Origin: Peptacetobacter hiranonis
Lineage (GTDB): Bacteria > Bacillota > Clostridia > Peptostreptococcales > Peptostreptococcaceae
Direction: 5' to 3'
DNA length: 64,000 nucleotides
NCBI RefSeq assembly: GCF_008151785.1
Contig: NZ_CP036523.1
Span: 2,406,019 to 2,470,018, forward strand
Shown here: positions 15,964 through 24,089 of the stretch, piece by piece
Layout: each line of letters begins with the position of its first letter
Numbering within the stretch: position 1 is the first letter of the stretch
The notes under the pieces: model-generated
Database searches by the model: none
What the model saw: only the letters and a program-made list of their open reading frames with translations
Told to the model about the DNA's origin: nothing
Program-made: the position numbers and the translations under genes

Positions 15964-16014
15964 TCACGGGATTATGACTCTTTATTAAATTAAGATAATA
16001 GCCACAACCCGTGA
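15964..16014 (-). promoter_or_regulatory. Leader hairpin A before hflX
   Basis: TCACGGG pairs with CCCGTGA, extended by TTGTGGCT with AGTCATAA (with G-U pairs). It directly follows the leader-A stop codon. No T-run follows, and the hflX ribosome binding site lies about 35 bases further on, so the mechanism is not a plain terminator. A loop segment TTATCTTAAT can instead pair with the leader codons ATTAAGAGGATAA. Confidence 0.7.
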
Positions 16015-16015
16015 C

Positions 16016-16060
16016 TTATCCTCTTAATCTTATTGACGCTATTCCACCATTCATAATCAT
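16016..16060 (-). CDS. Leader peptide A, MIMNGGIASIRLRG
   Basis: A 14-residue ORF behind a perfect AGGAGGT at good spacing. It ends in IRLRG like leaders B and C. The Arg-Leu-Arg is the +X+ motif at which macrolides stall ribosomes (as in ErmDL). It lies 32 bases after the erm stop and ends at the start of hairpin A. It is very likely a drug-sensing leader for hflX. Confidence 0.82.
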   Translation of the reverse strand: MIMNGGIASIRLRG

Positions 16061-16091
16061 TTTAACACCTCCTAATTTAAATCTACTATTA

Positions 16092-16865
16092 CTAATCTAT
16101 CTTTTGTTTATATCTAAATAACTGTATCCAATCATTATAAGAAACTTCACTAATATTATTAAGATTTATACCTAGGTATTTAATTACTGCATGAATTTGA
16201 TTTTTTGTAAATACATCTCTTAAGTTATTAATAGACTTAGATATAAAACTTGTATATTCATTCCATTCATCTTTAGATATATCATATTTATATTTTCTTT
16301 TAAAATATACTAAGACGCAATCTACACTAGGCATGGGATGGAAGTCTTCTCTATTAAAATAGTGCACTATCTTAATATCAAATTTAGTTTTTAAAAGTAA
16401 TGATAATTTACTCTCTCTAGGTATTCCCATAAATCTTTTTGCGGAACCTTTCTCCATAACTAGCCACATATCAGTTGGTGAATTTAACTCTTCTAATAAT
16501 AATTTCTTAATAATCTTTGTTGTTATATAAAAAGGAATATTAGAAAATACCTTATATTCTCTTTTTTTAGGTAATTTCCAATTTAAAAAATCTTTATTAA
16601 TAAGAGTAACATTATTTTTACTTTTAAATTTATTTATTAAATTTCCATATAAACTTCTATCTAGTTCTATAGCTGTAACCCAATAACTTTTTTCACATAA
16701 AGCTTCTGTTATATGACCTTTTCCTGGTCCAATTTCAATAACAAAATCATTTTTGGATATATTTGTTTTTTTTATTAATTTATATATAGTATTTTTACTA
16801 GTAATAAAATTTTGCGATACACTAATATCAACTTTTCCTCTATAATTATTACTTTTAGCTTTCAT
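16092..16865 (-). CDS. erm: Erm-type 23S rRNA (adenine2058-N6)-dimethyltransferase
   Basis: A 257-residue Rossmann methyltransferase of the KsgA/Erm family. SQNF (17-20), SAM motif EIGPGKG (44-50), IELD (66-69), NKDF, and catalytic SNIPF (108-112, Erm-like rather than KsgA-like) are visible. The C-terminal helical domain has FHPMPSVDCVLVYFKRK and the Erm-typical FTKNQIHAVIKYLGI. N6-dimethylation of A2058 blocks macrolides, lincosamides and streptogramin B. Its ATG overlaps the stop of the truncated hflX (ATGA), so translation is coupled. It looks divergent from Erm(B); the class cannot be given. Confidence 0.92.
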   Translation of the reverse strand: MKAKSNNYRGKVDISVSQNFITSKNTIYKLIKKTNISKNDFVIEIGPGKGHITEALCEKSYWVTAIELDRSLYGNLINKFKSKNNVTLINKDFLNWKLPKKREYKVFSNIPFYITTKIIKKLLLEELNSPTDMWLVMEKGSAKRFMGIPRESKLSLLLKTKFDIKIVHYFNREDFHPMPSVDCVLVYFKRKYKYDISKDEWNEYTSFISKSINNLRDVFTKNQIHAVIKYLGINLNNISEVSYNDWIQLFRYKQKID

Positions 16866-17158
16866 TCATAATCTCCTTTTACTTCTTCTTCAATATTTTT
16901 TATCTGTGATGCAGATAGTTCGTTATTAAATACTATTATTTCAGCGTTCGTTTTTTCGATTAAATCTTGTAATTCTTCAATTTTACCACTACCCATATAG
17001 AATGTTGGATTTATCTTCTTTAAATTTTGCTCCACTTTTCCAACTACTTCCATATCACAGGCTATACATAAATTCTTAAGTTCTATTATAGATTCCTCAA
17101 AATTATTTTTGTTATTTATATTAATTCCTACAATTATTACTCTTTTTCTCATTTTCAT
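16862..17158 (-). pseudogene. Truncated HflX paralogue (N-terminal 98 aa) fused into the erm unit
   Basis: The protein matches the first 93 or so residues of the complete hflX in the same transposon, but with many substitutions (roughly two thirds identical by eye), so it is an older paralogue and not a fresh copy. It stops after KNIEEEVKGDYE, where the G domain should follow. The last codons contain the erm ribosome binding site GGAG, and the stop overlaps the erm start. The lone N-terminal domain may be inert, or serve only to carry ribosomes to erm. Confidence 0.88.
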
Positions 17159-17199
17159 AATCTCCTATAATTTTATATTTAAACTTTAATATTTAAATA

Positions 17200-17250
17200 T
17201 CACGGGATTATGACTTTTAATTATATTAAGATAATAGCCACAATCCGTGA
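17200..17250 (-). promoter_or_regulatory. Leader hairpin B before truncated hflX/erm
   Basis: TCACGG pairs with CCCGTGA and ATTGTGGCT with AGTCATAAT. It is nearly identical in sequence and position to hairpin A, which points to duplication of a whole leader-hairpin-RBS module. Confidence 0.7.
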
Positions 17251-17251
17251 C

Positions 17252-17296
17252 TTACCCTCTTAATCTTATTGAATGTATACATCCACGTATATTCAT
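17252..17296 (-). CDS. Leader peptide B, MNIRGCIHSIRLRG
   Basis: A 14-residue ORF behind TAGGAGGT, ending SIRLRG as in leader A, directly before hairpin B and 23 bases after the rlmA-type stop. Carries the RLR macrolide-stalling motif. It is the likely inducer element for the truncated hflX/erm unit. Confidence 0.82.
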   Translation of the reverse strand: MNIRGCIHSIRLRG

Positions 17297-17318
17297 CTTA
17301 TTACCTCCTAACCTTTAT

Positions 17319-18191
17319 CTACTTTACTTTGCCGACTATAATTTTTAAATCAACCGTTATTTTTTCTATATCACATTTATTTAATTCATTTATTTGTTCT
17401 TTGCTCAAACCAGATGTTAATGGTGTCATTTTTATAAAATCTTCTAAATTATATATATTTGTTTTATAAGTGATTCTTTTATCATAGATGATTTCCAAGT
17501 TATCTTTAAATGAATTTATAACATTTTTATTAGAATAAGTATCTTTTTTTATTTTACCTTTTATTTCAGACCTTATCTCTTTTAAATAGTGTTCATCTGG
17601 AATTACTTTTATTACAACTCCACCTTTGTTTAAAACTCTAGTAAATTCACTATAATTCGATGGTGAAAGTATATCTATTATTATATCTAATTTATCATTT
17701 TTAAATGGTAGATTTGATAAGTCTGATACACTCCATAGTATGCTATTTTCGTATCTTGTAGCAAGTGAAATTCCTTCTCTTGATATATCTATTCCAAACA
17801 ATTTACACCTACTATTTATTTTTTCATCTGAATATAGTTGATTTAAATAATATCCTTCTCCGCAACCAACATCTAGTACAAAATTAACATTCTTTTTTGA
17901 CGTATATTTATCCACTATATCTATTATCTCTTTAGAAAGCTCGTCATATATACCATATTCATATATTTTACTTCTAGATTCAAATAATTTTTTATCATAT
18001 ATTGTCTTCGCATTATTCTTTACTAAATTAACATATCCTTTTTTAGATATATTAAAGCAATGGTTATTTTCACATAATACACTACTTTCTTTTATATATT
18101 TTATAGATTTTTTACACACTGGACATCTAAGTATTGATATATTTTCATTAAGTAATTCTCTTAAAACTTCAATCTTTTTTAATTTTCTCAT
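17319..18191 (-). CDS. RlmA-type 23S rRNA (guanine-N1)-methyltransferase
   Basis: A 290-residue protein. The N-terminal zinc site has CPVC (23-26) plus Cys40 and His44/Cys45, then the conserved FNISKKGYVNLV. The SAM domain carries LDVGCGEGYY (about 106-115), GIDISREGI and DLSNLPF. RlmA enzymes methylate G745 or G748 in helix 35 of 23S rRNA; the G748 enzyme (TlrB/RlmAII) gives resistance to tylosin-type macrolides together with Erm. Position in this operon supports a resistance role, but which guanine is methylated cannot be read from the sequence. An out-of-frame ATG lies 7 bases before the start. Confidence 0.88.
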   Translation of the reverse strand: MRKLKKIEVLRELLNENISILRCPVCKKSIKYIKESSVLCENNHCFNISKKGYVNLVKNNAKTIYDKKLFESRSKIYEYGIYDELSKEIIDIVDKYTSKKNVNFVLDVGCGEGYYLNQLYSDEKINSRCKLFGIDISREGISLATRYENSILWSVSDLSNLPFKNDKLDIIIDILSPSNYSEFTRVLNKGGVVIKVIPDEHYLKEIRSEIKGKIKKDTYSNKNVINSFKDNLEIIYDKRITYKTNIYNLEDFIKMTPLTSGLSKEQINELNKCDIEKITVDLKIIVGKVK

Positions 18192-18230
18192 TGTTCATAA
18201 CCTTCCTATTTCTATTATTCATATAAAATA

Positions 18231-18284
18231 GCACGAAGTTATTACATTTTATTAAATTTGTTTAACGATAGCCACAACTCGTGC
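18231..18284 (-). promoter_or_regulatory. Leader hairpin C before the rlmA-type gene
   Basis: GCACGAGTT pairs with AACTTCGTGC with one bulged base. It keeps the TTGTGGCTAT element of hairpins A and B but is otherwise diverged. It starts two bases after the leader-C stop codon. Confidence 0.65.
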
Positions 18285-18285
18285 G

Positions 18286-18315
18286 CTATCCTCTTAATCT
18301 GATATATGCAAGCAT
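18286..18315 (-). CDS. Leader peptide C, MLAYIRLRG
   Basis: A 9-residue ORF behind AAGGAGGT. It shares the IRLRG ending with leaders A and B and has the RLR stalling motif. It lies between the intrinsic terminator and hairpin C. Confidence 0.8.
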   Translation of the reverse strand: MLAYIRLRG

Positions 18316-18342
18316 TATAGCTACCTCCTTATTTTAGTTAAT

Positions 18343-18371
18343 AAAAAATCCACTTTAGTATACCAGTGGAT
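18343..18371 (-). terminator. Intrinsic terminator (attenuator) upstream of the rlmA-type gene
   Basis: ATCCACT and AGTGGAT form the stem, followed by TTTTTT on the minus strand. It lies between uORF D and leader C, and an upstream alternative stem TAAATATA/TATATTTA (near 18381-18404) could influence it. This is the layout of a transcription attenuator. Confidence 0.8.
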
Positions 18372-18386
18372 ATATCTTAAATATAG

Positions 18387-18458
18387 TTATATAATATTAT
18401 ATTTAGGAGTTGTATCTATTATTTTTAATTTATTAATCATTCTATATAAATTTATCAT
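18387..18458 (-). CDS. Upstream ORF D (23-aa leader peptide with Lys-Leu-Lys)
   Basis: A short ORF starting at the ATG at 18458 with AAAGGAG upstream. It begins MINLYRMINKLKIIDT and ends 16 bases before an intrinsic terminator. KLK is a possible +X+ stalling motif at residues 10-12. It is the first ORF after the operon promoter. Confidence 0.65.
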   Translation of the reverse strand: MINLYRMINKLKIIDTTPKYNII

Positions 18459-18491
18459 AAATCTAACTCCTTTCTTGTTTTATTAAATTTA

Positions 18492-18520
18492 ATAGTAACA
18501 TAAATAATATTCACTGTAAA
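18492..18520 (-). promoter_or_regulatory. Promoter of the resistance operon
   Basis: TTTACA at 18520-18515, a 17-base spacer, and TACTAT at 18497-18492. The expected start lies about 25 bases before uORF D. It appears to be the main promoter for rlmA-type, hflX', erm and hflX; no other good promoter was noticed between them. Confidence 0.75.
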
Positions 18521-18530
18521 GTATATCGAA

Positions 18531-18556
18531 GTTCACAATATATAACAATTGCGAAC
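18531..18556. promoter_or_regulatory. Inverted repeat upstream of the operon promoter
   Basis: GTTCACAAT and ATTGCGAAC form a 9-8-9 inverted repeat with one mismatch. It lies just upstream of the -35 box and just after the transposase stop region. It could bind a regulator or be a weak hairpin at the end of the transposase mRNA. Confidence 0.4.
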
Positions 18557-18621
18557 TACATTATATAACTTGTTAAATAATATTTCAATCAATACACAGT
18601 TCTGTCAATAATTTCTTAGCT

Positions 18622-19668
18622 TTAAGCTAATTCAATATATCTATTTCTAATAGTATTTATAGTTATGCAAGTTTCTTTAGTTGCTACATTAACTAACATA
18701 TCCTTAATTCTATCGCTCTTTTTATTCTTCTTGCTTAATTGCAAGAATTTAAACCAAGCCAAGTAATTCGAAATGTATTTAGTAGAGACTCCATTAGAGT
18801 GCATTAACCATCTCTTAAATCCACTATGAAGAGAATTTACATGTTGTAAGTGATAAACACTATCTATCATAGATTTGCCTCTAGGAACTCGTTTTAATTC
18901 AACATTTAGGTCTTTATTTATACTTAAATAAGATTTGTGGCTATCGACTACGAAAGTAACATCTTCTCCTATTTTTCCATCAAAAAATCTAATAATATCA
19001 TTAGTTGTAATTCTACCATTACAAACCGCTCCCATTACTATATTTCCTTTACGGTCAACACCAGTTTCAATGCAAATTTGGTCGTTAGAAATACCTCTTT
19101 TTTTCTTATCCTTTTTTCCCTTACCTCTTTTTCTAGGTTCTCTAGGCATCTTAAAAGTAGTACTTTTTGAATGATTACCTTTATATGATTCACGAATAAA
19201 AACTTCGTCTACTTCTACAATACCTTCAACCATATCATTTTTTAATGATAGATTAATAACATCTAAAATCCTATGTCTCATATAAAAAGATGTTTTAACT
19301 CCAACTCCAATTTCAGTTGCACATTGTCTTATAGAAAGTCCTAATATCATTAATTCACAGTATTTAAGCCATTTATCTAATCCTAAGTTAGTACTAGAGA
19401 AAGGAGACATAGTAAACTCATCAAAAGTACAACGACACCTTTTACAAATATATCTTTGTCTACCTCTAGTCTTACCATTTTTATTAACATCCTTACATTG
19501 ACATTTAGGACATTCGTATCCCTTAGAAAATCTACTTTCCTTAATATTATCCTCTATTTCATCAGAACTAAATAAAGCACTTAAAACTCCTTGTGCTACT
19601 GAAATTAAGTCTCTAAGTTCATCTTTATTCAAATTTTTAACTATGGCTTTTATATCTGCTTTTTTCAT
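18622..19668 (-). CDS. IS1595-family transposase
   Basis: A 348-residue protein. It has an N-terminal zinc ribbon (C53, C56, C75, C78; YECPKCQCKDVNKNGKTRGR then YICKRCRCTF), an HTH region (LGLSIRQCATEIGVGVKTSFYMRHRIL) and a DDN-type catalytic core: D154 in VEVDEVFI, D242 in FVVDSHKSYL, N278 in LQHVNSLHSGFK with K285. That is the IS1595-family (ISXO2-like) pattern. The gene is complete. The right terminal repeat lies about 80 bases before its start codon. Confidence 0.96.
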   Translation of the reverse strand: MKKADIKAIVKNLNKDELRDLISVAQGVLSALFSSDEIEDNIKESRFSKGYECPKCQCKDVNKNGKTRGRQRYICKRCRCTFDEFTMSPFSSTNLGLDKWLKYCELMILGLSIRQCATEIGVGVKTSFYMRHRILDVINLSLKNDMVEGIVEVDEVFIRESYKGNHSKSTTFKMPREPRKRGKGKKDKKKRGISNDQICIETGVDRKGNIVMGAVCNGRITTNDIIRFFDGKIGEDVTFVVDSHKSYLSINKDLNVELKRVPRGKSMIDSVYHLQHVNSLHSGFKRWLMHSNGVSTKYISNYLAWFKFLQLSKKNKKSDRIKDMLVNVATKETCITINTIRNRYIELA

Positions 19669-19745
19669 AATATAAGTAATCCTTTCTATATAATATGGCG
19701 AAGTATAGTTGATACCTATATTATAACCTATTTTCTGTATAATTA

Positions 19746-19769
19746 ATCACACAATTGTCTAACATAGCC
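19746..19769 (-). repeat. Right terminal inverted repeat of the IS1595-family transposon
   Basis: The reverse complement reads GGCTATGTTAGACAATTG then TGTGAT, matching the left end with two differences. Confidence 0.95.
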
Positions 19770-19777
19770 AAATATTT
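19770..19777 (+). repeat. Right target-site duplication AAATATTT
   Basis: Second copy of the 8-bp duplication. The interval from here to 20023 holds only the deo terminator and AT-rich sequence. Confidence 0.92.
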
Positions 19778-19826
19778 TTATTTTTCATTCTTTTTGATTG
19801 AATATACTATATTTTAAAATATAAAA

Positions 19827-19861
19827 AACAGGACATCCCTCTTACCAGATGTCCTGTTTTT
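19827..19861. terminator. Terminator downstream of the deo operon
   Basis: AACAGGACATC and GATGTCCTGTT form an 11-bp stem, with T-runs in both directions. It lies about 165 bases after the deoC stop and 50 bases from the transposon. Confidence 0.85.
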
Positions 19862-20023
19862 CTAATTTTATTTTTTATAATTTTATAAGGTTAACTTTTA
19901 TGATATTGGCGATATCACTTTTACTACATTCTTTTTAATTTAAATTATTTACACTTTTTTTGGAATTTTATTATCATTTTGGAATTTTTATCAACTTATT
20001 TATTTTACTACTAATTACTTTTA

Positions 20024-20659
20024 TTATTTTACTAGTCTACTTGTTCCTAGTCTATCTGCCCCAGCTTTTATAAATTCTTCTGCATCTTCAAAAGATTTTA
20101 TTCCACCAGCAGCTTTTATTTTTAAATCAGCTCCACAATATTTTTTCATTAATTTTATATCTTCTATTGTAGCTCCTCCAGTTGAGAAACCAGTAGATGT
20201 TTTTATATATTCTGCATCTGATTTTGTAACTACTTCACACATTTTTATTTTTTCTTCTTCTGTTAGAAGGCAAGTTTCTATTATTACTTTTAATAATTTT
20301 CCATGACAAGCTGCTTTTATTTCATTTATTTCTTTTAGCACTTCGTCATATTTTCCTTCTTTAACTAGACCTATGTTTATTACCATGTCTATTTCATCAG
20401 CACCGTTTTTAACAGCATCTTCAGTTTCGAATACTTTTACAGCTGTAGTCATATTTCCATTAGGGAATCCTATTACTGTACATATTGGTAATTTACCTTC
20501 TGTATATTCTTTTGCTGCTTTTACAAAGTATGGAGGTATGCATACAGAAGCTGCATTTTTATCCATTCCCTGATCACATAATAATTTTATCTGTTCCCAT
20601 GTTGATGTCTGTTTTAATAGAGTATGGTCTACCATGTTTATTATTTTGCTCTGTTCCAT
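20024..20659 (-). CDS. deoC: Deoxyribose-phosphate aldolase
   Basis: A 211-residue TIM-barrel aldolase with [15 protein letters not shown] at the N-terminus, [46 protein letters not shown], the Schiff-base lysine in [15 protein letters not shown], and [26 protein letters not shown]. It cleaves deoxyribose 5-phosphate to glyceraldehyde 3-phosphate and acetaldehyde. It is last in the udp-nupC-deoB-deoC operon and completes catabolism of the deoxyribose part. Confidence 0.97.
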   Translation of the reverse strand: MEQSKIINMVDHTLLKQTSTWEQIKLLCDQGMDKNAASVCIPPYFVKAAKEYTEGKLPICTVIGFPNGNMTTAVKVFETEDAVKNGADEIDMVINIGLVKEGKYDEVLKEINEIKAACHGKLLKVIIETCLLTEEEKIKMCEVVTKSDAEYIKTSTGFSTGGATIEDIKLMKKYCGADLKIKAAGGIKSFEDAEEFIKAGADRLGTSRLVK

Positions 20660-20702
20660 TGTTTTTCTCCTTTTTTATTTTCTTTAGATTTTCCTCTAAC
20701 CT

Positions 20703-21887
20703 CTAAAGATTTTCTAATACTGAGTATCCTATAGTATTTTCAGGCATTTCTACACCAAAGTTATCTGCTATAGTCGCACCTATTACAGCAAATGTACTTG
20801 CATCTTCCATTTTTCCACCATTTTCGAACGCTGGTGAATATGCTATAAATGGAACTCTTTCTCTTGTATGGTCAGTACCTTTAAATGTAGGGTCATTACC
20901 ATGGTCTGCTGTTACTATAAGTAAGTCCTCTTCATTTAGATGATTTAAAAGTTCTCCTAACTTTTCATCAAATCTTTCTATCTCTTCACTATATCCTTTT
21001 GGATTTCTTCTATGTCCCCATAATGCATCAAAATCAACTAGATTTACAAAGCAAAGCCCATTAAAATCTCTATCCGCTATTTCTATAGTCTGTTCCATTC
21101 CCTGAACAGATGATTTTGAACGATTTGACTCAGTTATTCCTTCTCCATCAAATATATCATTTATTTTACCAACAGATATTACATCATATCCGTTGTCTTT
21201 TAACTGATTTAAAACTGTTTTTCCAAATGGTTTTAGCGCATAGTCATGTCTATTAGAAGTTCTTTTAAATTCTCCTTTTTTCATACCTATATATGGTCTA
21301 GCTATTACTCTTCCAACTTTCCATTCATCTTTTAATGTAAGTTCTCTAGCTATTTCACAGTATTTATAAAGATTTTCAAGTCCCATTGTTTCTTCATTAC
21401 CACATATCTGTAATACAGAGTCTGCTGAAGTGTATACAATTAAGTGACCTTTTTCTATTTCTTCTTCACCTAGTTCTTCTATTATCGCTGTTCCACTTGC
21501 ACTTTTGTTACCAATTATTTTTCTACCACATCTTTTTTCAAGCTCTTCTATAAGTTCATCTGGAAATCCTGTTTCTGTAAATGTCTTAAATGGTTTTTCA
21601 ACATTTAATCCCATCATTTCCCAATGTCCTGTCATAGTGTCTTTTCCTACACTTTTTTCATTTAGAGCCATGTATTTTCCAATTGGATTTTCTACAGGAG
21701 CTAGTCCTTTTAATTCTTTAAGATTGGCTATACCAAGTTTATGAAGATTAGGCATATTTGTTCCTTCATTTTCAACTATATGACCTAAAGTATCTGCTCC
21801 ACTATCTCCATATTTAGCTGCATCTGCCATTTCTCCTATTCCAAGTGAATCTACTACAACGACAAATATACGTTTATATTTACTCAT
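20703..21887 (-). CDS. deoB: Phosphopentomutase
   Basis: A 394-residue alkaline-phosphatase-fold enzyme. Metal-binding segments are [14 protein letters not shown] (N-terminal), the phosphorylated threonine region [31 protein letters not shown], and [22 protein letters not shown]. It interconverts (deoxy)ribose 1- and 5-phosphate. It sits between nupC and deoC in the deo operon and supplies the substrate for DeoC. Confidence 0.97.
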   Translation of the reverse strand: MSKYKRIFVVVVDSLGIGEMADAAKYGDSGADTLGHIVENEGTNMPNLHKLGIANLKELKGLAPVENPIGKYMALNEKSVGKDTMTGHWEMMGLNVEKPFKTFTETGFPDELIEELEKRCGRKIIGNKSASGTAIIEELGEEEIEKGHLIVYTSADSVLQICGNEETMGLENLYKYCEIARELTLKDEWKVGRVIARPYIGMKKGEFKRTSNRHDYALKPFGKTVLNQLKDNGYDVISVGKINDIFDGEGITESNRSKSSVQGMEQTIEIADRDFNGLCFVNLVDFDALWGHRRNPKGYSEEIERFDEKLGELLNHLNEEDLLIVTADHGNDPTFKGTDHTRERVPFIAYSPAFENGGKMEDASTFAVIGATIADNFGVEMPENTIGYSVLENL

Positions 21888-21945
21888 TTTACATTCACCC
21901 CTTTATATTTATGTTTACTACTATTATAGTTTATTTTTCATCCAA

Positions 21946-23148
21946 TTAGAATAGCATTATAAATCCTACTGTCATTGCACTTAGTAAACTTACTGCAACC
22001 CCACCTATCATAGCTCTGAAAACTAATCTAGCTAGTGTGCTTTTTTTCTCTGGGCAAAGTATACCTATACCAGATACACATATACCTAAGCTTGAGAAGT
22101 TAGCAAATCCACAAAGTGATATTATAGCCATTATAGCAGTTCTTGGATCCATACTAGATATTATTTTACCTAACTGTTCAAATGCTACGAATTCGTTTAT
22201 TACAAGTTTGCTTCCTAAAAGATTTCCTTCCATTAGTATTTCTGATGGATCTAATCCCATAAGTGCTCCAAATGGTGCAAATACATAAGAGAAAATCTGC
22301 TCTAAACTTATTCCAAATACACCTAAACCTTTATTTATTAATGCAACTAATGCAACCATTGCTATTAGAGAAGCTCCCATTGATAATGCCATCTGCATAC
22401 CTGTTACTGCACCTTCAGAAACAGCTTCTATTACGTTTGCATTGTTCCCTTTGTTATCCATTTTTATATCCCCAACTTCGTGAACTTCTTCTGTCTGAGG
22501 GAATATTATTTTTGAAACCATTATACTTCCTATTGGAACTAGTGCACTCGCTATTAATAGATATTCCATTGGAATTCCAAGCGCTGTATATCCACCTAAT
22601 ATTGAAACTGACATACTTCCCATTCCAGATACTAGTACGACCATAATTTCACTGTCTGTCATTTTATTCAAATACTTACTTATTAATATTGGACTGTCTG
22701 TCTGACCTAAGAACATATTGGCAACTGCTACGAAACTTTCAACTTCTGAGCTTCCCATTATCCAACCAACTGCTTTTCCTATCCATTTAACTACAAAGTT
22801 AAGTACACCTATATAGTAAAGTAAACTTACAAGTGCTGATAAGAAAACTATGTTTCCTAGTACCTGTACAGCGAATATCATACCTGTTGGTGCTGAACTA
22901 TCTGCTAGTGAACCGAATACGAAAGATAATCCATTTGAACCACAGTTTATAACTCCTGTTACAGCATCAGATATTTTTGAAACTACCATTCTACCTGCTG
23001 GAACTTTTACAAGTATTAAAGCTATGATGAACTGAGCTATCATACCTTTTAAAAGCATTTTGAATGATACGTCTTTTCTTTTCCAAGATATTAACCAAAG
23101 TATTCCTAGTACTACTACGATTCCCAGTAAATTTAATATTGCTTTCAT
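21946..23148 (-). CDS. nupC: Concentrative nucleoside transporter (NupC/CNT family)
   Basis: A 400-residue polytopic membrane protein with typical CNT features: VSKISDAVTGVINCGSNGLSFVFG, the GQTDSPI-type loop FLGQTDSPILISKYL, and the C-terminal NEFVAFEQL and CGFANFSSLGICVSGIG. It imports nucleosides with H+ or Na+ across the cytoplasmic membrane. In the operon it feeds the phosphorylase encoded upstream. Confidence 0.96.
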   Translation of the reverse strand: MKAILNLLGIVVVLGILWLISWKRKDVSFKMLLKGMIAQFIIALILVKVPAGRMVVSKISDAVTGVINCGSNGLSFVFGSLADSSAPTGMIFAVQVLGNIVFLSALVSLLYYIGVLNFVVKWIGKAVGWIMGSSEVESFVAVANMFLGQTDSPILISKYLNKMTDSEIMVVLVSGMGSMSVSILGGYTALGIPMEYLLIASALVPIGSIMVSKIIFPQTEEVHEVGDIKMDNKGNNANVIEAVSEGAVTGMQMALSMGASLIAMVALVALINKGLGVFGISLEQIFSYVFAPFGALMGLDPSEILMEGNLLGSKLVINEFVAFEQLGKIISSMDPRTAIMAIISLCGFANFSSLGICVSGIGILCPEKKSTLARLVFRAMIGGVAVSLLSAMTVGFIMLF

Positions 23149-23181
23149 CCGTTTGTTCTCCTCTATTTACTGAAAATCAGC

Positions 23182-23967
23182 CTATTTATTGTTTTCTCTA
23201 TCTTCTTTTATTAATATACGAAGTGCTTCTACTCCAACTTTTATAGCACTTTCTGTATCGTGTACTATTGGGTTTTCTAATCCAGCTGCGTTTCTTTCCT
23301 GGTTTCCTACAACTAAGAAGTTAGATCCACAACGAACACCTAAATGACTTGCTGCTATAAATAATGCAGCTGATTCCATTTCTGAAGCTTTACATCCTAA
23401 TCTTTTCCAAGCTTCCCATTTATTTAAAAGTTCATAACTAACTGGCATTCTTTCTGGTTCATGCTGTCCGTAGAATGCATCTTTACACTGAACAACTCCT
23501 GCATGATATGTATATCCTAATTTTTTAGCTGCTGCAACTAAAGCATTAGTTACTTCTAAGTCAGCAACTGCTGGGAATTCTATTGGAGCGTATTCTCTTG
23601 AAGTACCTTCCATTCTTATAGCACCTGTAGCTACTACTATATCTCCACCTTTTACATCTATATCTATTCCACCGCAAGTACCAACTCTTACAAATGTATC
23701 CGCACCACAAAGTCTAAGTTCTTCCATTGCTATTGATGCTGATGGACCACCTATACCTGTTGATGTAACACTTACTTTTTCTCCATCAAGGTATCCTGTA
23801 TATGTAACATATTCTCTACTATCAGCAACTAGTACTGCGTTATCGAAATGTTTTGCTATTTTTTCACATCTTTTAGGATCTCCTGGAAGTATAACGTAAC
23901 GTCCAACATCTCCTGGTCTTATCTGTAAATGATACTGTAATCCAACTTCTCCTGAATAATTCTGCAT
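23182..23967 (-). CDS. udp: Uridine phosphorylase
   Basis: A 261-residue nucleoside phosphorylase of the PNP/UDP family: [82 protein letters not shown], and SEMESAALF for ribose binding. QIRPGDVG and the [10 protein letters not shown] loop favour uridine over purine substrates. It releases the base and ribose 1-phosphate. It is the first gene of the operon, with a SigA-like promoter at 24090-24118 and operators in the divergent region. Confidence 0.93.
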   Translation of the reverse strand: MQNYSGEVGLQYHLQIRPGDVGRYVILPGDPKRCEKIAKHFDNAVLVADSREYVTYTGYLDGEKVSVTSTGIGGPSASIAMEELRLCGADTFVRVGTCGGIDIDVKGGDIVVATGAIRMEGTSREYAPIEFPAVADLEVTNALVAAAKKLGYTYHAGVVQCKDAFYGQHEPERMPVSYELLNKWEAWKRLGCKASEMESAALFIAASHLGVRCGSNFLVVGNQERNAAGLENPIVHDTESAIKVGVEALRILIKEDRENNK

Positions 23968-24089
23968 AATTGTTCTCTCCTTTTCATTATGAATTTTATT
24001 TTATTTCTTTTTATAATTGCTTTTTTTAAAGAGTTATTTTTATTTGTATAATTATTTGTCTTTTTATATAACTCTCTGTCTTTAGTTGT

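Larger units (their letters stand above)
14215..19769 (-). mobile_element. IS1595-family transposon carrying ribosome-protection/rRNA-methylation genes, 5555 bp
   Basis: The 24-bp terminal inverted repeats (14215-14238 and 19746-19769) match at 22 positions: GGCTnTGTTAGAnAATTGTGTGAT. They are flanked by identical 8-bp AAATATTT. The transposase is at the right end. The cargo, in transcription order, is a promoter, leader D with a terminator, leader C, the rlmA-type gene, leader B, truncated hflX, erm-type, leader A, hflX, and a terminator. The cargo genes are about 25% GC by eye, poorer than the neighbours. IS1595-family elements with resistance cargo are known (tISCpe8 with lnu(P) in Clostridium perfringens); this cargo combination is one I do not recognise. 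Confidence 0.95.

Noticed and set aside
16862-17158. Sequencing or assembly frameshift in a second full hflX
   Set aside because: No G-domain sequence follows in any frame. The next DNA is a complete erm-type gene in overlap, so this is a real truncation.
18935-19174. Plus-strand ORFs opposite the IS1595-family transposase
   Set aside because: They lie wholly within the transposase gene in other frames, have no ribosome binding site and show low-complexity composition, so they are shadows.
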